The notes beneath the pieces were generated by a model. The model made no database searches, was not told the DNA's origin, and saw only the letters and a list, made by a program, of their open reading frames with translations. A stretch of 64,000 nt of DNA from Streptomyces sp. NBRC 110611 (lineage in GTDB: Bacteria > Actinomycetota > Actinomycetes > Streptomycetales > Streptomycetaceae). The stretch is taken from NCBI RefSeq assembly GCF_001590865.1, contig NZ_BBUY01000005.1, positions 434,001 through 498,000 of the forward strand, read 5' to 3'. Positions 1 through 8,466 of the stretch are shown piece after piece. The position numbers and the translations under genes are program-made. The stretch's first letter is position 1. The number at the start of each line of letters is the position of its first letter.

Positions 1-171
1 GCTGAGCGCCGCCCGATTTGCCCGTAAATTGAGACTGCCGAATAGCGCTTCTGGCGAGCCCGGTAAAGTAGGAGAAGCGTCAACGACGCGTAAAGATCTT
101 GGGTGCGCCGGGAAGTCTGGTCGGCAACTGCCACAGCCATACGCAGCTGCCGAAGCCCGGAGGTCCCCCGC

Positions 172-1566
172 GTGACTGCACCCACCCCCCGCCGCTCCCT
201 CTTCCTCGGGCGCATGTCGCTGCCCGAGCGGAACTTCATAGCCGACGCGCTGCGTACCGAGACGGTCGGCGGCGTCCTCCTCCTGGTCGCCGCCCTGACC
301 GCCCTGATCTGGGCGAACACCATGGGCGGAAGCTACGAGGCGATCCGCGGCTTCCACCTCGGCCCGGCCTCCCTGGGCCTGGACCTGTCCATCCAGCACT
401 GGGCCGCCAACGGACTGCTCGCGATCTTCTTCTTCGTGGCCGGTATCGAGCTCAAGCGCGAACTGGTCGCCGGTGAGCTCCGGGATCCGCGGGCCGCCGC
501 GCTCCCCGTGATCGCCGCGGTCTGCGGTATGGCGATACCGGCGCTCGTCTACACCGCCGTCAACACCCTCGGCGGCGGCTCGCTGCAGGGCTGGGCGGTC
601 CCCACCGCCACCGACATCGCCTTCGCGCTCGCCGTGCTCGCCGTCATCGGCACGTCCCTGCCGTCCGCACTGCGCGCCTTCCTGCTCACCCTCGCCGTCG
701 TCGACGACCTCTTCGCGATCCTGATCATCGCGACCTTCTTCACCTCCAAGATCAACTTTGTGGCGCTCGGCCTCGCCGTCGCCGGCCTGGGGCTCTTCTA
801 CCTGCTCCTGCGCAAGGGCGTCCGCGGCTGGTACGTCTACGTGCCGCTCGCCGTGGTCATCTGGGCGCTGATGGAGAACAGCGGAGTGCACGCCACCATC
901 GCCGGTGTCGCGATGGGCCTGATGCTGCGCTGCCACCGCCACGACGGCGAGAAGCACTCCCCCGGCGAGCACATCGAGCACATGGTCCGCCCGATCTCGG
1001 CCGGACTCGCGGTGCCGCTGTTCGCCCTGTTCTCCGCGGGCGTGGCGATATCCGGCAACGCCCTCCACGACGTGTTCACCCGGCCGGAGACGCTCGGCGT
1101 CGTCCTCGGCCTGGTGGTGGGCAAGGCGGTGGGCATCTTCGGCGGCACGTGGTGCACCGCCCGCTTCACCAAGGCCGAGCTCAACCCCGACCTCAAATGG
1201 CCGGACGTCTTCGCGGTCGCCTCCCTGGCCGGCATCGGCTTCACCGTCTCCCTGCTGATCGGCGAACTCGCCTTCGCCGACGACCTGGCACTGGCCGACG
1301 AGATCAAGGCCTCGGTACTGATCGGCTCGCTGCTCGCGGCCGTCTGCGCCGGCATCCTCCTCAAGCTCCGCAACGCCAAGTACAAGAAGCTCTGCGAGGA
1401 CGAGGAGCGGGACGACGACCACGACGGCATCCCCGACATCTACGAACTCGACAAGCCCGACTACCACCTCCGGATGGCCGCGATCCACGAGGCCAAGGCC
1501 GCCGAGCACCGGCGGCTGGCCGAAGTGGCCTCCGGCGCGCACACCGGGGACGATCGTCCGGCATGA
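172..1566 (+). CDS. nhaA: Na+/H+ antiporter NhaA
   Basis: The 464-residue product is a multi-spanning inner-membrane antiporter that exchanges cytoplasmic sodium for external protons, for pH and salt homeostasis. Family hallmarks are visible: PTATDIAFALAVL, followed near residue 180 by LAVVDDLFAI with the paired aspartates that bind Na+/H+ in NhaA. About eleven hydrophobic segments run to residue 400. I chose the GTG at 172 because GGAGG (159-163) lies 8 bases upstream; the frame is also open from 103 but has no better start. The last 60 or so residues are a charged tail containing DDDHDGIPDIYE, which resembles an EF-hand or thrombospondin-3 calcium loop and is not part of the transporter core. 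A small membrane-protein gene follows after 45 bases and may be cotranscribed. Confidence 0.95.
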   Translation: MTAPTPRRSLFLGRMSLPERNFIADALRTETVGGVLLLVAALTALIWANTMGGSYEAIRGFHLGPASLGLDLSIQHWAANGLLAIFFFVAGIELKRELVAGELRDPRAAALPVIAAVCGMAIPALVYTAVNTLGGGSLQGWAVPTATDIAFALAVLAVIGTSLPSALRAFLLTLAVVDDLFAILIIATFFTSKINFVALGLAVAGLGLFYLLLRKGVRGWYVYVPLAVVIWALMENSGVHATIAGVAMGLMLRCHRHDGEKHSPGEHIEHMVRPISAGLAVPLFALFSAGVAISGNALHDVFTRPETLGVVLGLVVGKAVGIFGGTWCTARFTKAELNPDLKWPDVFAVASLAGIGFTVSLLIGELAFADDLALADEIKASVLIGSLLAAVCAGILLKLRNAKYKKLCEDEERDDDHDGIPDIYELDKPDYHLRMAAIHEAKAAEHRRLAEVASGAHTGDDRPA

Positions 1567-1611
1567 TCTGAGAGGCTTTTGCATCCAGGTGACGAGAAGA
1601 GGGAGACGGCG

Positions 1612-2070
1612 ATGAGCGCAGCCGACGCGGACGGGGAGCGCAGCCTCGGGCAGCTGGTGGCCACGGCCACCGCCGAGATGTCCGCACTGGTCCACGACGA
1701 GATCGCACTGGCCAAGGCGGAGCTGCGGCAGGACGCCAAGCGCGCGGGCATCGGCAGCGCCGCGTTCATCGTGGCGGGCGCGCTGGCGCTGTTCGCGCTC
1801 CCGGTGCTGAGCTTCGCGGCGGCGTACGGCATCCACAACCTCGGGCTGGGGCTCGCCTGGTCCTTCCTGATCGTGGGCGGCGCCTTCCTGGCCCTCGCCG
1901 GTCTGCTGGTCCTCCTCGCGCTCGCCAAGCTCAAGAAGATCAAGAAGCCGGAGAAGTCCATCAACTCCGCCAAACAGACCGCTGCCGTCCTGCAGAAGGC
2001 CAAGCCACACCCCCGAGTGGACGCTGCGGACCACCCGGTCCTGGAGTCTGTGACACGCTCATCGGTATGA
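1612..2070 (+). CDS. Actinobacterial holin-X-like membrane protein (phage_holin_3_6 type)
   Basis: This encodes 152 residues with two strongly hydrophobic segments (roughly 45-72 and 78-108) after an N-terminal amphipathic, acidic helix (EMSALVHDEIALAKAEL). That layout is typical of the chromosomal Putative Actinobacterial Holin-X family, which despite the name is not tied to prophages. The ATG at 1612 was preferred to an upstream in-frame TTG/GTG-type opening because GAGGGAGA (1599-1606) sits at correct spacing. The C-terminus is basic (KKIKKPEK) and probably cytoplasmic. The stop overlaps the next start as ATGA, so translation is probably coupled to the hydrolase downstream. Its biological role is not known. 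Confidence 0.8.
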   Translation: MSAADADGERSLGQLVATATAEMSALVHDEIALAKAELRQDAKRAGIGSAAFIVAGALALFALPVLSFAAAYGIHNLGLGLAWSFLIVGGAFLALAGLLVLLALAKLKKIKKPEKSINSAKQTAAVLQKAKPHPRVDAADHPVLESVTRSSV

Positions 2071-3005
2071 CAGCCCCCGACAGCACCGCCTCGGTCGTCC
2101 GTATCGACGTCCCCGGCGGGTACGAGGTGTCGCACCGTGACGTCGCGGCGAACGGCGCGCGCTTCCACATCGCCGAGATGGGCGACGGCCCGTTGGTGCT
2201 GCTGCTGCACGGCTTCCCGCAGTTCTGGTGGACCTGGCGGCACCAGCTCCCGGCGCTCGCCGAGGCGGGCTTCCGCGCGGTCGCGATGGACCTGCGGGGC
2301 GTCGGGGGCAGCGACCGCACCCCGCGCGGCTACGACCCGGCGAACCTCGCCCTGGACATCACCGGCGTCATCCGGTCCCTGGGCGAGCCGGACGCCGCGC
2401 TCGTCGGGCACGACCTGGGCGGCTACCTGGCCTGGACGGCGGCGGTGATGCGCCCCAAGCTGGTGCGCCGGCTCGCGGTGGAGTCCATGCCGCACCCCCG
2501 GCGCTGGCGCGCGGCGATGCTCGCCGACGTCCGGCAGAGCACCCGCAGTTCACACATCTGGAGCTTCCAGCGGCCCTGGCTGCCGGAGCGCGCGCTGACC
2601 GCCGACGACGCCGCTCTGGTGGGCCGGATGATCCGGGACTGGTCCGGGCCCCGCCCGCCGTACGACGAGGCGATCGAGGTCTACCGGCGGGCGATGAGCA
2701 TTCCGTCGACGGCGCACTGCTCGATCGAGCCGTACCGCTGGATGGTGCGGTCGCTGGCCCGCCCCGACGGCATCCAGTTCAACCGGCGGATGAAGCTGCC
2801 CGTACGGGTGCCGACGCTGCATCTGCACGGCTCGCTGGACCCGGTGATGCGTACCCGCAGCGCGGCCGGCTCCGGCGAGTACGTCGAGGCGCCGTACCGG
2901 TGGCGGCTCTTCGACGGGCTGGGGCACTTCCCCCACGAGGAGGACCCGGTCGCGTTCTCCACCGAGCTGATCAACTGGCTGAAGGACCCGGAACCGGACC
3001 GGTAG
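2067..3005 (+). CDS. Alpha/beta hydrolase, epoxide-hydrolase-like
   Basis: The product is a 312-residue soluble alpha/beta-hydrolase. The oxyanion-hole motif HGFPQFWW is near residue 50. The nucleophile elbow is VGHDLGGYL (Asp near 116), so the nucleophile is aspartate rather than serine, as in epoxide hydrolases and haloalkane dehalogenases. A likely acid residue is in HGSLDPV (about 255) and the catalytic histidine in LGHFPHEEDP (about 288). The start ATG overlaps the stop of the holin-X gene. A 12-bp stem follows the stop and may end the transcript. The substrate cannot be deduced; the family's usual reaction is water addition to an epoxide. Confidence 0.85.
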   Translation: MTAPDSTASVVRIDVPGGYEVSHRDVAANGARFHIAEMGDGPLVLLLHGFPQFWWTWRHQLPALAEAGFRAVAMDLRGVGGSDRTPRGYDPANLALDITGVIRSLGEPDAALVGHDLGGYLAWTAAVMRPKLVRRLAVESMPHPRRWRAAMLADVRQSTRSSHIWSFQRPWLPERALTADDAALVGRMIRDWSGPRPPYDEAIEVYRRAMSIPSTAHCSIEPYRWMVRSLARPDGIQFNRRMKLPVRVPTLHLHGSLDPVMRTRSAAGSGEYVEAPYRWRLFDGLGHFPHEEDPVAFSTELINWLKDPEPDR

Positions 3006-3044
3006 GCCCCGGAGACCGGAACGCTGGGCCCGGGCGCCGGCGTA

Positions 3045-3074
3045 CGCTGAGCGGTCGGTCCGGACCGCTCAGCG
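3045..3074 (+). terminator. Inverted repeat, probable terminator
   Basis: CGCTGAGCGGTC (3045-3056) pairs exactly with 3063-3074 around a short loop, 40 bases after the hydrolase stop. There is no T tract, which is usual for Streptomyces terminators. Confidence 0.6.
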
Positions 3075-3193
3075 GTACCCGTTCGCACCGGGTTCGAACA
3101 CTCGCCTGACGAACGGCCACTTGCCCGGCGCATAGGCCAATTGGCCGTCCCCGCGGCGGTTACGGACCTTGGGGCCCGGGCAGAGTCGAGGGT

Positions 3194-3391
3194 ATGGGCT
3201 GGACGCACGACTACCGTGACGTGGCACGCAACCGCCGCAGCAGTGCCGCTGCCGTGGGCACGCAGGACAGGGGCACACCGGATTTCGAGTCCGGTACGTC
3301 CCCCGAGCCGGCGCACCCGATGGGCATCCCGCGCATCCTGCGCCGCAGAGCGCGCTGGATGAGCGCGCGCCTGCGCCATCCCCGCGGCTGA
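3194..3391 (+). CDS. Small conserved-looking hypothetical protein (65 aa)
   Basis: This is a short open frame with strong third-position GC bias, encoding a hydrophilic, arginine-rich peptide (MGWTHDYRDVARNRR at the start, RRRARWMSARLRHPRG at the end). No membrane segment, signal peptide or known motif is visible. The weak upstream element GAGGGT (3187-3192) is unusually close to the ATG, so the start is less certain than the frame. It is isolated between the hydrolase terminator and the convergent marP gene. The codon bias, not homology, is the argument that it is coding; no function is proposed. Confidence 0.55.
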   Translation: MGWTHDYRDVARNRRSSAAAVGTQDRGTPDFESGTSPEPAHPMGIPRILRRRARWMSARLRHPRG

Positions 3392-3416
3392 GCCGCTCCC
3401 CCGCCGGCGTGCGCGG

Positions 3417-4625
3417 TCAGATCGCGCAGCCCTGGCTGTCGACCTGCTGCCGGGCCGTACGGCCCTTGAGGACGTCCTGACGGACCTCGTCGGCGGTCAG
3501 CGCATATCCGGTGTTCGAGTCGTCCAGCGACTTCGCGAAGACGACACCGTAGACCTCACCCTCAGGGGTGAGCAGCGGACCGCCGGAGTTGCCCTGCCGG
3601 ACCGTGGCGTAGAGGGAGTAGACATCGCGGCCGACCGTGCCGCGGTGGTAGATGTCCGGACCGTTGGCCTGGATACGGGCCCGGATACGGGCCGCGCGGA
3701 CGTCATAGCCGCCGTTCTCCGGGAAGCCGGCGACGATGGCGCTCCTGCCGCCGCTCGCGTCCGCGTCGGCGAACCGCAGCGCGGGGGCGTCCAGCGAGGG
3801 CACGTCCAGGACCGCGATATCGCGCTCCCAGTCGTAGAGCACGACCGTGGCGTCGTACATCCGGCCTTCGCCGCCCACCTGGACGGTCGGCTCGCTCACC
3901 CCGCCCACGACATGGGCGTTGGTCATGACGCGGTGCCGCGCGAAGACGAAGCCACTGCCCTCCAGCACCTTGCCGCAACCGGGAGCGGTACCGACGACCT
4001 TGACGATGCTGCGCTTGGCCTGTGCGGCCACCGGGCTGGTGGCGAGACGGGGGTCGGGCGCCGGCACATGGGTGATCGGTTCGTTGGAGAACGGCGAGAA
4101 GACCTGCGGGAAGCCGTTCTGCGCGAGGACCGAGGAGAAGTCCGCGAACCAGGTGTTGGCCTGCTGGGGCATCACCCGGGACACCCCGAGCAGCACCTTG
4201 GAGTTACGGACCTCCTTGCCGAGCGTCGGCAGCGACGTACCGGCCAGCGCGGAGCCGATCAGCCAGGCGACCAGCAGCATCGCCACGACGTTGACCAGCG
4301 CGCCGCCGGTCGCGTCCAGGGCTCGCGCCGGTGACCAGGTGATGTGCCGGCGCAGTTTGTTGCCCAGATGGGTGGTGAGCGCCTGGCCCACGGACGCGCA
4401 CACGATCACGATGGCGACCGCCGCGATGGCCGCGAAGGTGCCGGGGGTGGCATCGCCCGTGATCTCGTTCCAGATCACCGGCAGCACGTAGACCGCGACC
4501 AGCCCGCCGCCGAGGAATCCGATCACGGACAGGATGCCGACGACGAAGCCTTGCCGGTAGCCGACGATCGCGAACCACACGGCCGCGATCAGCAGCAGAA
4601 TGTCCAGGACGTTCACGCCGGACAC
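3417..4625 (-). CDS. marP: MarP-family membrane-anchored serine protease
   Basis: This 402-residue protein has four N-terminal transmembrane segments (about 5-140, a CvpA/colicin-V-like domain) followed by an extracytoplasmic chymotrypsin-fold protease. The catalytic triad is readable: His in MTNAHVVGG, Asp in ERDIAVLDV and Ser in VRQGNSGGPL. Two cysteines flanking the protease domain (APGCGK and the C-terminal SQGCAI) could form a redox-sensitive disulfide, as described for the mycobacterial MarP (Rv3671c), which is needed for acid and oxidative stress tolerance. That role here is inferred. The start is GTG at 4625; a second in-frame GTG lies three codons downstream. The NUDIX gene upstream ends 4 bases away, so the two form an operon. 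Confidence 0.9.
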   Translation of the reverse strand: MSGVNVLDILLLIAAVWFAIVGYRQGFVVGILSVIGFLGGGLVAVYVLPVIWNEITGDATPGTFAAIAAVAIVIVCASVGQALTTHLGNKLRRHITWSPARALDATGGALVNVVAMLLVAWLIGSALAGTSLPTLGKEVRNSKVLLGVSRVMPQQANTWFADFSSVLAQNGFPQVFSPFSNEPITHVPAPDPRLATSPVAAQAKRSIVKVVGTAPGCGKVLEGSGFVFARHRVMTNAHVVGGVSEPTVQVGGEGRMYDATVVLYDWERDIAVLDVPSLDAPALRFADADASGGRSAIVAGFPENGGYDVRAARIRARIQANGPDIYHRGTVGRDVYSLYATVRQGNSGGPLLTPEGEVYGVVFAKSLDDSNTGYALTADEVRQDVLKGRTARQQVDSQGCAI

Positions 4626-4629
4626 CGTC

Positions 4630-5382
4630 TCACGAGCGCCAGTCGAGCGGGACCTGCTTGTCGCGGTCCCACGGAATCTCCCACCCCGCGTAATGCAGGA
4701 TGCGGTCGATCACACCCGCCGTAAAACCCCAGACCAGAGCGTTCTCGACGCGGAAAGCCGGACCGGTGTGGCCGCTGGGATGGCGGGTGGTCACGCGATG
4801 GGCGGGATCCGTGAGATCCGCCACGGGAACCGTGAAGACCCGGGCGGTCTCCGCCTGGTCGACCGCGCCCACCGGGCTCGGCCGCCGCCACCACCCCAGG
4901 ACGGGCGTGACCACGAAGCCGCTGACGGGGATGTAGAGCCGCGGCAGCACGCCGAAGACCTGCACACCGGACGGGTCCAGGCCGGTCTCCTCCCGGGCCT
5001 CCCGCAGCGCCGCCCGCACCGGCCCGGGGCCCTCGGGGTCACCGTCCTCCGGATCGAGCGCGCCACCGGGGAAGGAGGGCTGGCCGGCATGGGAGCGCAG
5101 CGTACCGGCGCGCTCCATCAGGAGCAGCTCGGGGCCGCGCGGGCCGTGACCGAAGAGGATCAGCACCGCGGACTGCCGGCCGCCGTTCTCGGGCGGCAGG
5201 AAACGGCTGAGCTGGCGCGGCTCGACCGTGGCGGCCGCCCGGACCACCGGGTCCAGCCACCCGGGCAGGCCATCGGCCGTGATCGTGACCGTTGCGGCGG
5301 CCGCGGCCGCCGCCTCGTCGCCCGCCGCCGGGCCGCGGGGTTCCGCTTCCTCGCCGTACCGCTGCTCCCGTGCGCTCCTCAT
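4630..5382 (-). CDS. NUDIX hydrolase, CoA pyrophosphatase (NudL-like)
   Basis: The 250-residue protein carries the extended signature of the CoA-pyrophosphatase branch: LRSHAGQPSFPGG followed by a Nudix box ending AALREAREETGLDP, with the metal-binding glutamates of REAREE. Such enzymes cut CoA or acyl-CoA into phosphopantetheine and 3',5'-ADP. The first 30 residues are alanine-rich and probably disordered. The gene is 67 bases downstream of endonuclease III and 4 bases upstream of marP on the same strand, giving an nth-NUDIX-marP unit. Substrate assignment rests on the signature only. Confidence 0.85.
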   Translation of the reverse strand: MRSAREQRYGEEAEPRGPAAGDEAAAAAAATVTITADGLPGWLDPVVRAAATVEPRQLSRFLPPENGGRQSAVLILFGHGPRGPELLLMERAGTLRSHAGQPSFPGGALDPEDGDPEGPGPVRAALREAREETGLDPSGVQVFGVLPRLYIPVSGFVVTPVLGWWRRPSPVGAVDQAETARVFTVPVADLTDPAHRVTTRHPSGHTGPAFRVENALVWGFTAGVIDRILHYAGWEIPWDRDKQVPLDWRS

Positions 5383-5449
5383 ACGCGCCCCCTCGGGCCT
5401 GTCTTCGATCGTGGGGTCCTTGGGGTCCGTCCCGGCATCGCGGCCGCGG

Positions 5450-6625
5450 TCATGACGCGCTCACCGAGGGCGCCATCGGGGGCGCGGGCCGCCCCGGATA
5501 GTCGGCCGGCGGCTTCAGCCGCTGCCCCGGCTGGCCGCCGAGCTCGTACTTGAGCAGCTTCCTGGCCTTCTCCGGGTCCGTCTCGCCCTCGCCGTATGCG
5601 GGGCACAGCGGAGCGATCGCACAGGCCCCGCAGGCGGGCTTGCGGGAGTGGCAGACACGGCGGCCGTGGAAGACGACGCGGTGCGAGAGCATCGTCCACT
5701 CGCTCTTGGGGAAGATCTCGGCGACGTCCGCCTCGACCTTCTCCGCGTCCTGGTGGGTGGTCCAGCCGAAGCGGCGGGCCAGACGGCCGAAGTGGGTGTC
5801 CACCGTGATGCCCGGTACGCCGAAGGCGTTGCCCAGCACCACATTGGCGGTCTTGCGGCCCACCCCCGGGAGCGTGACCAGATCCTCCAGACGGCCGGGC
5901 ACCTCGCCGCCGAAGCGGTCGCGCAGCGCCGCGGACAGACCCAGCAGCGACTTCGCCTTGGCCCGGAAGAAACCGGTGGGCCGGATCAGCTCCTCCAGCT
6001 TCTCCGGGGGCATCGCGGCCATGTCCTCGGGCGTCGGGCAGAGCGCGAACAGCCGCGGGGTGGTCTGGTTGACCCTCAGGTCGGTGGTCTGCGCCGACAG
6101 CACCGTCGCGACCAGCAGCTCGAAGGGGTTGGTGAAGTCCAGCTCGGGGTGGGCGTACGGATACAGCTCGGCCAGCTCGCGGTTGATCCGGCGGGCCCGG
6201 CGCACCATGGCGACCCGCGACTCGGGCTTCCGAGCGGGGACCTTCTTGGCCGGGGCCTTCTTGGCGGCGGTCTGCTCGGCGGTGGCCTTCTTGGCGGCGG
6301 AGGCCTTGGCGGTCGTCTTCTTGGCAGCGGTCGTCTTCGTGGTGACCGCCTTCTTGGTAGCCGCCTTCTTGGTGGCAGTCCTCTTGGTGGTGGCCTTCTT
6401 GGCGGCCGTCGGCGTCTCGGGGATCTCGTTCACGGCGGCCTTCTTCCCTGCCGAGGTCGTGCCTACCGGGCTGGTGTCCTGCGCCGTCGCGCGCGACGCG
6501 CCGGACTTCCGGGTGATCGACTTCCGGTTGCCGGTCACCCCGGAGGGCGATTTGTTACTTTTATCCGAATTACCTGCCCCGCCGGACGCCTGTTCGCCCA
6601 CAGCGGAATCACGCCCCGTGCTCAC
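5450..6625 (-). CDS. nth: Endonuclease III with long Lys/Ala-rich N-terminal tail
   Basis: This is a DNA glycosylase/AP lyase of base-excision repair that removes oxidised pyrimidines. The C-terminal 240 residues are a complete Nth: the helix-hairpin-helix LPGVGRKTANVV with the catalytic lysine, the catalytic aspartate in VDTHFGRLARR, and the [4Fe-4S] ligands C-x6-C-x2-C-x5-C in CHSRKPACGACAIAPLC. Before it lies a tail of about 120 residues built from AAKK/TKK repeats, resembling histone H1 tails and likely to bind DNA non-specifically. The start is uncertain: I use the GTG at 6625, but the frame stays open to 6724, which would run towards the divergent crp promoter. It probably heads the NUDIX-marP transcript. 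Confidence 0.9.
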   Translation of the reverse strand: MSTGRDSAVGEQASGGAGNSDKSNKSPSGVTGNRKSITRKSGASRATAQDTSPVGTTSAGKKAAVNEIPETPTAAKKATTKRTATKKAATKKAVTTKTTAAKKTTAKASAAKKATAEQTAAKKAPAKKVPARKPESRVAMVRRARRINRELAELYPYAHPELDFTNPFELLVATVLSAQTTDLRVNQTTPRLFALCPTPEDMAAMPPEKLEELIRPTGFFRAKAKSLLGLSAALRDRFGGEVPGRLEDLVTLPGVGRKTANVVLGNAFGVPGITVDTHFGRLARRFGWTTHQDAEKVEADVAEIFPKSEWTMLSHRVVFHGRRVCHSRKPACGACAIAPLCPAYGEGETDPEKARKLLKYELGGQPGQRLKPPADYPGRPAPPMAPSVSAS

Positions 6626-6773
6626 CCGTCCGGCCCCCAGTCCTCTGCTCTCACCGGCGTATTGGACACTCGGCCAGACTAAGGCCACCCACTGACATCC
6701 GGCTTGATCACCGTAATTCGTCACCCCAATCGGCCCCCTGCCTTATGGCTGGGACCACCGGTCCGGCAAACTT

Positions 6774-6787
6774 GTGATTGATCGCAC
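6774..6787. promoter_or_regulatory. Candidate Crp-binding site in the crp leader
   Basis: GTG-N6-CGCAC, within TTGTGATTGATCGCACTG, approximates the GTG-N6-GNCAC consensus I recall for Streptomyces Crp. It lies 65 bases upstream of the crp start, so autoregulation is plausible. A small hairpin (GGGGAC-CACA-GTCCCC, 6809-6824) lies between it and the gene. Confidence 0.35.
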
Positions 6788-6851
6788 TGTTTTGCATTCC
6801 GGCATGATGGGGACCACAGTCCCCCGGAGCATGTCGACAAGGAGAGATCTC

Positions 6852-7526
6852 GTGGACGACGTTCTGCGGCGCGCACCGCTCTTCGCGGCGCTCGATGACG
6901 AGCAGGCGGCCGAGCTGCGCGCCTCGATGGGAGAGGTCACGCTCGCCCGCGGCGACGCCCTGTTCCACGAAGGGGACCCCGGCGACCGCCTCTACGTGGT
7001 CACCGAGGGCAAGGTAAAGCTGCACCGCACCTCCCCCGACGGCCGGGAGAACATGCTCGCCGTACTCGGCCCCGGAGAGCTGATCGGCGAGCTCTCCCTC
7101 TTCGACCCGGGCCCGCGCACCGCCACCGCGACCGCCCTGACCGAGGTGAAGCTGCTCGGCCTGGGCCACGGAGACCTGCAGCCGTGGCTGAACGCCCGCC
7201 CCGAGGTGGCCACGGCCCTGCTGCGTGCGGTCGCCCGCCGACTGCGCAAGACCAACGACCAGATGTCCGACCTGGTCTTCTCGGACGTACCGGGCCGCGT
7301 GGCGCGCGCCCTGCTCGACCTGTCGCGCCGCTTCGGCGTGCAGTCCGAGGAAGGCATCCACGTCGTGCACGACCTGACGCAGGAGGAGCTGGCCCAGCTG
7401 GTCGGTGCCTCGCGCGAGACGGTCAACAAGGCACTCGCCGACTTCGCCGGCCGAGGCTGGCTGCGCCTGGAGGCGCGCGCCGTGATCCTGCTGGACGTCG
7501 AGCGACTGGCCAAGCGCTCCCGCTGA
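6852..7526 (+). CDS. crp: Crp/Fnr-family global regulator (Streptomyces Crp)
   Basis: The 224-residue protein has a cyclic-nucleotide-binding beta-roll (about 10-120, with the phosphate-binding cassette GELIGELSLFDPGPRTATATA) and a winged-helix DNA-binding domain (TQEELAQLVGASRETVNKALADF). Its length and sequence match my recollection of S. coelicolor Crp (SCO3571), which controls spore germination, colony development and antibiotic production. I chose GTG at 6852 because AAGGAGAG (6838-6845) precedes it and because it gives the known family length; the frame is open back to 6774 through the leader. It is divergent from nth. A strong hairpin follows. Confidence 0.95.
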   Translation: MDDVLRRAPLFAALDDEQAAELRASMGEVTLARGDALFHEGDPGDRLYVVTEGKVKLHRTSPDGRENMLAVLGPGELIGELSLFDPGPRTATATALTEVKLLGLGHGDLQPWLNARPEVATALLRAVARRLRKTNDQMSDLVFSDVPGRVARALLDLSRRFGVQSEEGIHVVHDLTQEELAQLVGASRETVNKALADFAGRGWLRLEARAVILLDVERLAKRSR

Positions 7527-7548
7527 CCCGGCCCGCAGAACGGCCCCA

Positions 7549-7572
7549 GGGCCCCGCTCCGGCGGGGCCCTT
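7549..7572 (+). terminator. Terminator after crp
   Basis: GGGCCCCGC (7549-7557) and GCGGGGCCC (7562-7570) form a 9-bp stem with a 4-base loop, followed by TT. It lies 22 bases after the crp stop, between convergent genes. Confidence 0.8.
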
Positions 7573-7626
7573 CGCCGCCCCTGCCGCTACGGGTCGCTAC
7601 GTGCCATGACGAGCCGCGACGTGCCG

Positions 7627-8466
7627 TTACGAGCCGTCGATCAGCCCGTGCTCCCCCAGGTAGTCCAGCTGCGCACGTACCGAGAGCTCGGCCGCCGGCC
7701 ACAGGGACCGGTCGACGTCGGCGTACACGTTCGCGACGACCTCGGCAGGAGTGCGATGGCCGGCCTCGACCGCCGTCTCCACCTGGGCCAGCCGGTGGGC
7801 ACGGTGCGCCAGATAGAACTCCACCGCCCCCTGGGCGTCGTTCAGCACCGGCCCGTGGCCCGGAAGGACGGTCGACACACCGTCGTCCACCGTGAGCGAG
7901 CGCAGCCGGCGCAGCGAGTCCAGATAGTCGCCCAGCCGCCCGTCGGGGTGTGCCACCACGGTGGTGCCGCGTCCCAGGATCGTGTCTCCGGTCAGCACCG
8001 CGCGGTCGCCGGGGAGGTGGAAGCAGAGCGAGTCCGCGGTGTGGCCCGGTGTGGGCACCACACGCAGCTCCAGACCACCGGTGGTGATGACATCACCCGC
8101 CGCCAGTCCCTCGTCACCGAGGCGCAGCGCCGGATCCAGCGCCCGTACGGCCGAACGAGTCAGCTCGGCGAACCGGGCGGCCCCCTCGGCGTGGTCCGGG
8201 TGACCGTGGGTCAGCAGCGTCAGCGCGATGCGCTTGCCGGCCCGCTCAGCGGTGTCGAGGACGGCCCTGAGGTGGCCCTCGTCGAGCGGCCCCGGGTCGA
8301 TGACGACGGCGAGGTCGGAGTCCGGCTCGGCGACGATCCAGGTGTTGGTGCCGTCCAGGGTCATCGCCGACGGGTTCGGGGCGAGCACACAGTGGGCGCG
8401 CGTGGTGGCCGGCCCGGAGATCGCTCCGCCACGGGGCTGGCCCGGGAGGGCGGCTGCGTCGGTCAT
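7627..8466 (-). CDS. MBL-fold metallo-hydrolase (LACTB2/glyoxalase-II-like)
   Basis: The 279-residue cytosolic enzyme has the metallo-beta-lactamase metal motif THGHPDH (about 86-92), further ligands in VPTPGHTADSLCF and LTGDTILG, and the C-terminal LPGHGPV. The C-terminal winged-helix-like segment (LAQVETAVEAGHRTPAEVV...) is characteristic of the LACTB2-like branch, whose members include ribonucleases and thioester hydrolases. Its ATG overlaps the stop of the upstream NUDIX gene by four bases, so the pair is translationally coupled. The substrate cannot be assigned. Confidence 0.85.
   Translation of the reverse strand: MTDAAALPGQPRGGAISGPATTRAHCVLAPNPSAMTLDGTNTWIVAEPDSDLAVVIDPGPLDEGHLRAVLDTAERAGKRIALTLLTHGHPDHAEGAARFAELTRSAVRALDPALRLGDEGLAAGDVITTGGLELRVVPTPGHTADSLCFHLPGDRAVLTGDTILGRGTTVVAHPDGRLGDYLDSLRRLRSLTVDDGVSTVLPGHGPVLNDAQGAVEFYLAHRAHRLAQVETAVEAGHRTPAEVVANVYADVDRSLWPAAELSVRAQLDYLGEHGLIDGS

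Noticed and set aside
1..171. A gene or RNA at the left edge
   Set aside because: The 171 bases before nhaA show no complete frame with a start, no tRNA fold and no clear promoter. They are treated as leader sequence.
3645..4334. Plus-strand frames across the marP gene
   Set aside because: Third-position bias and the protease triad fit only the minus strand.
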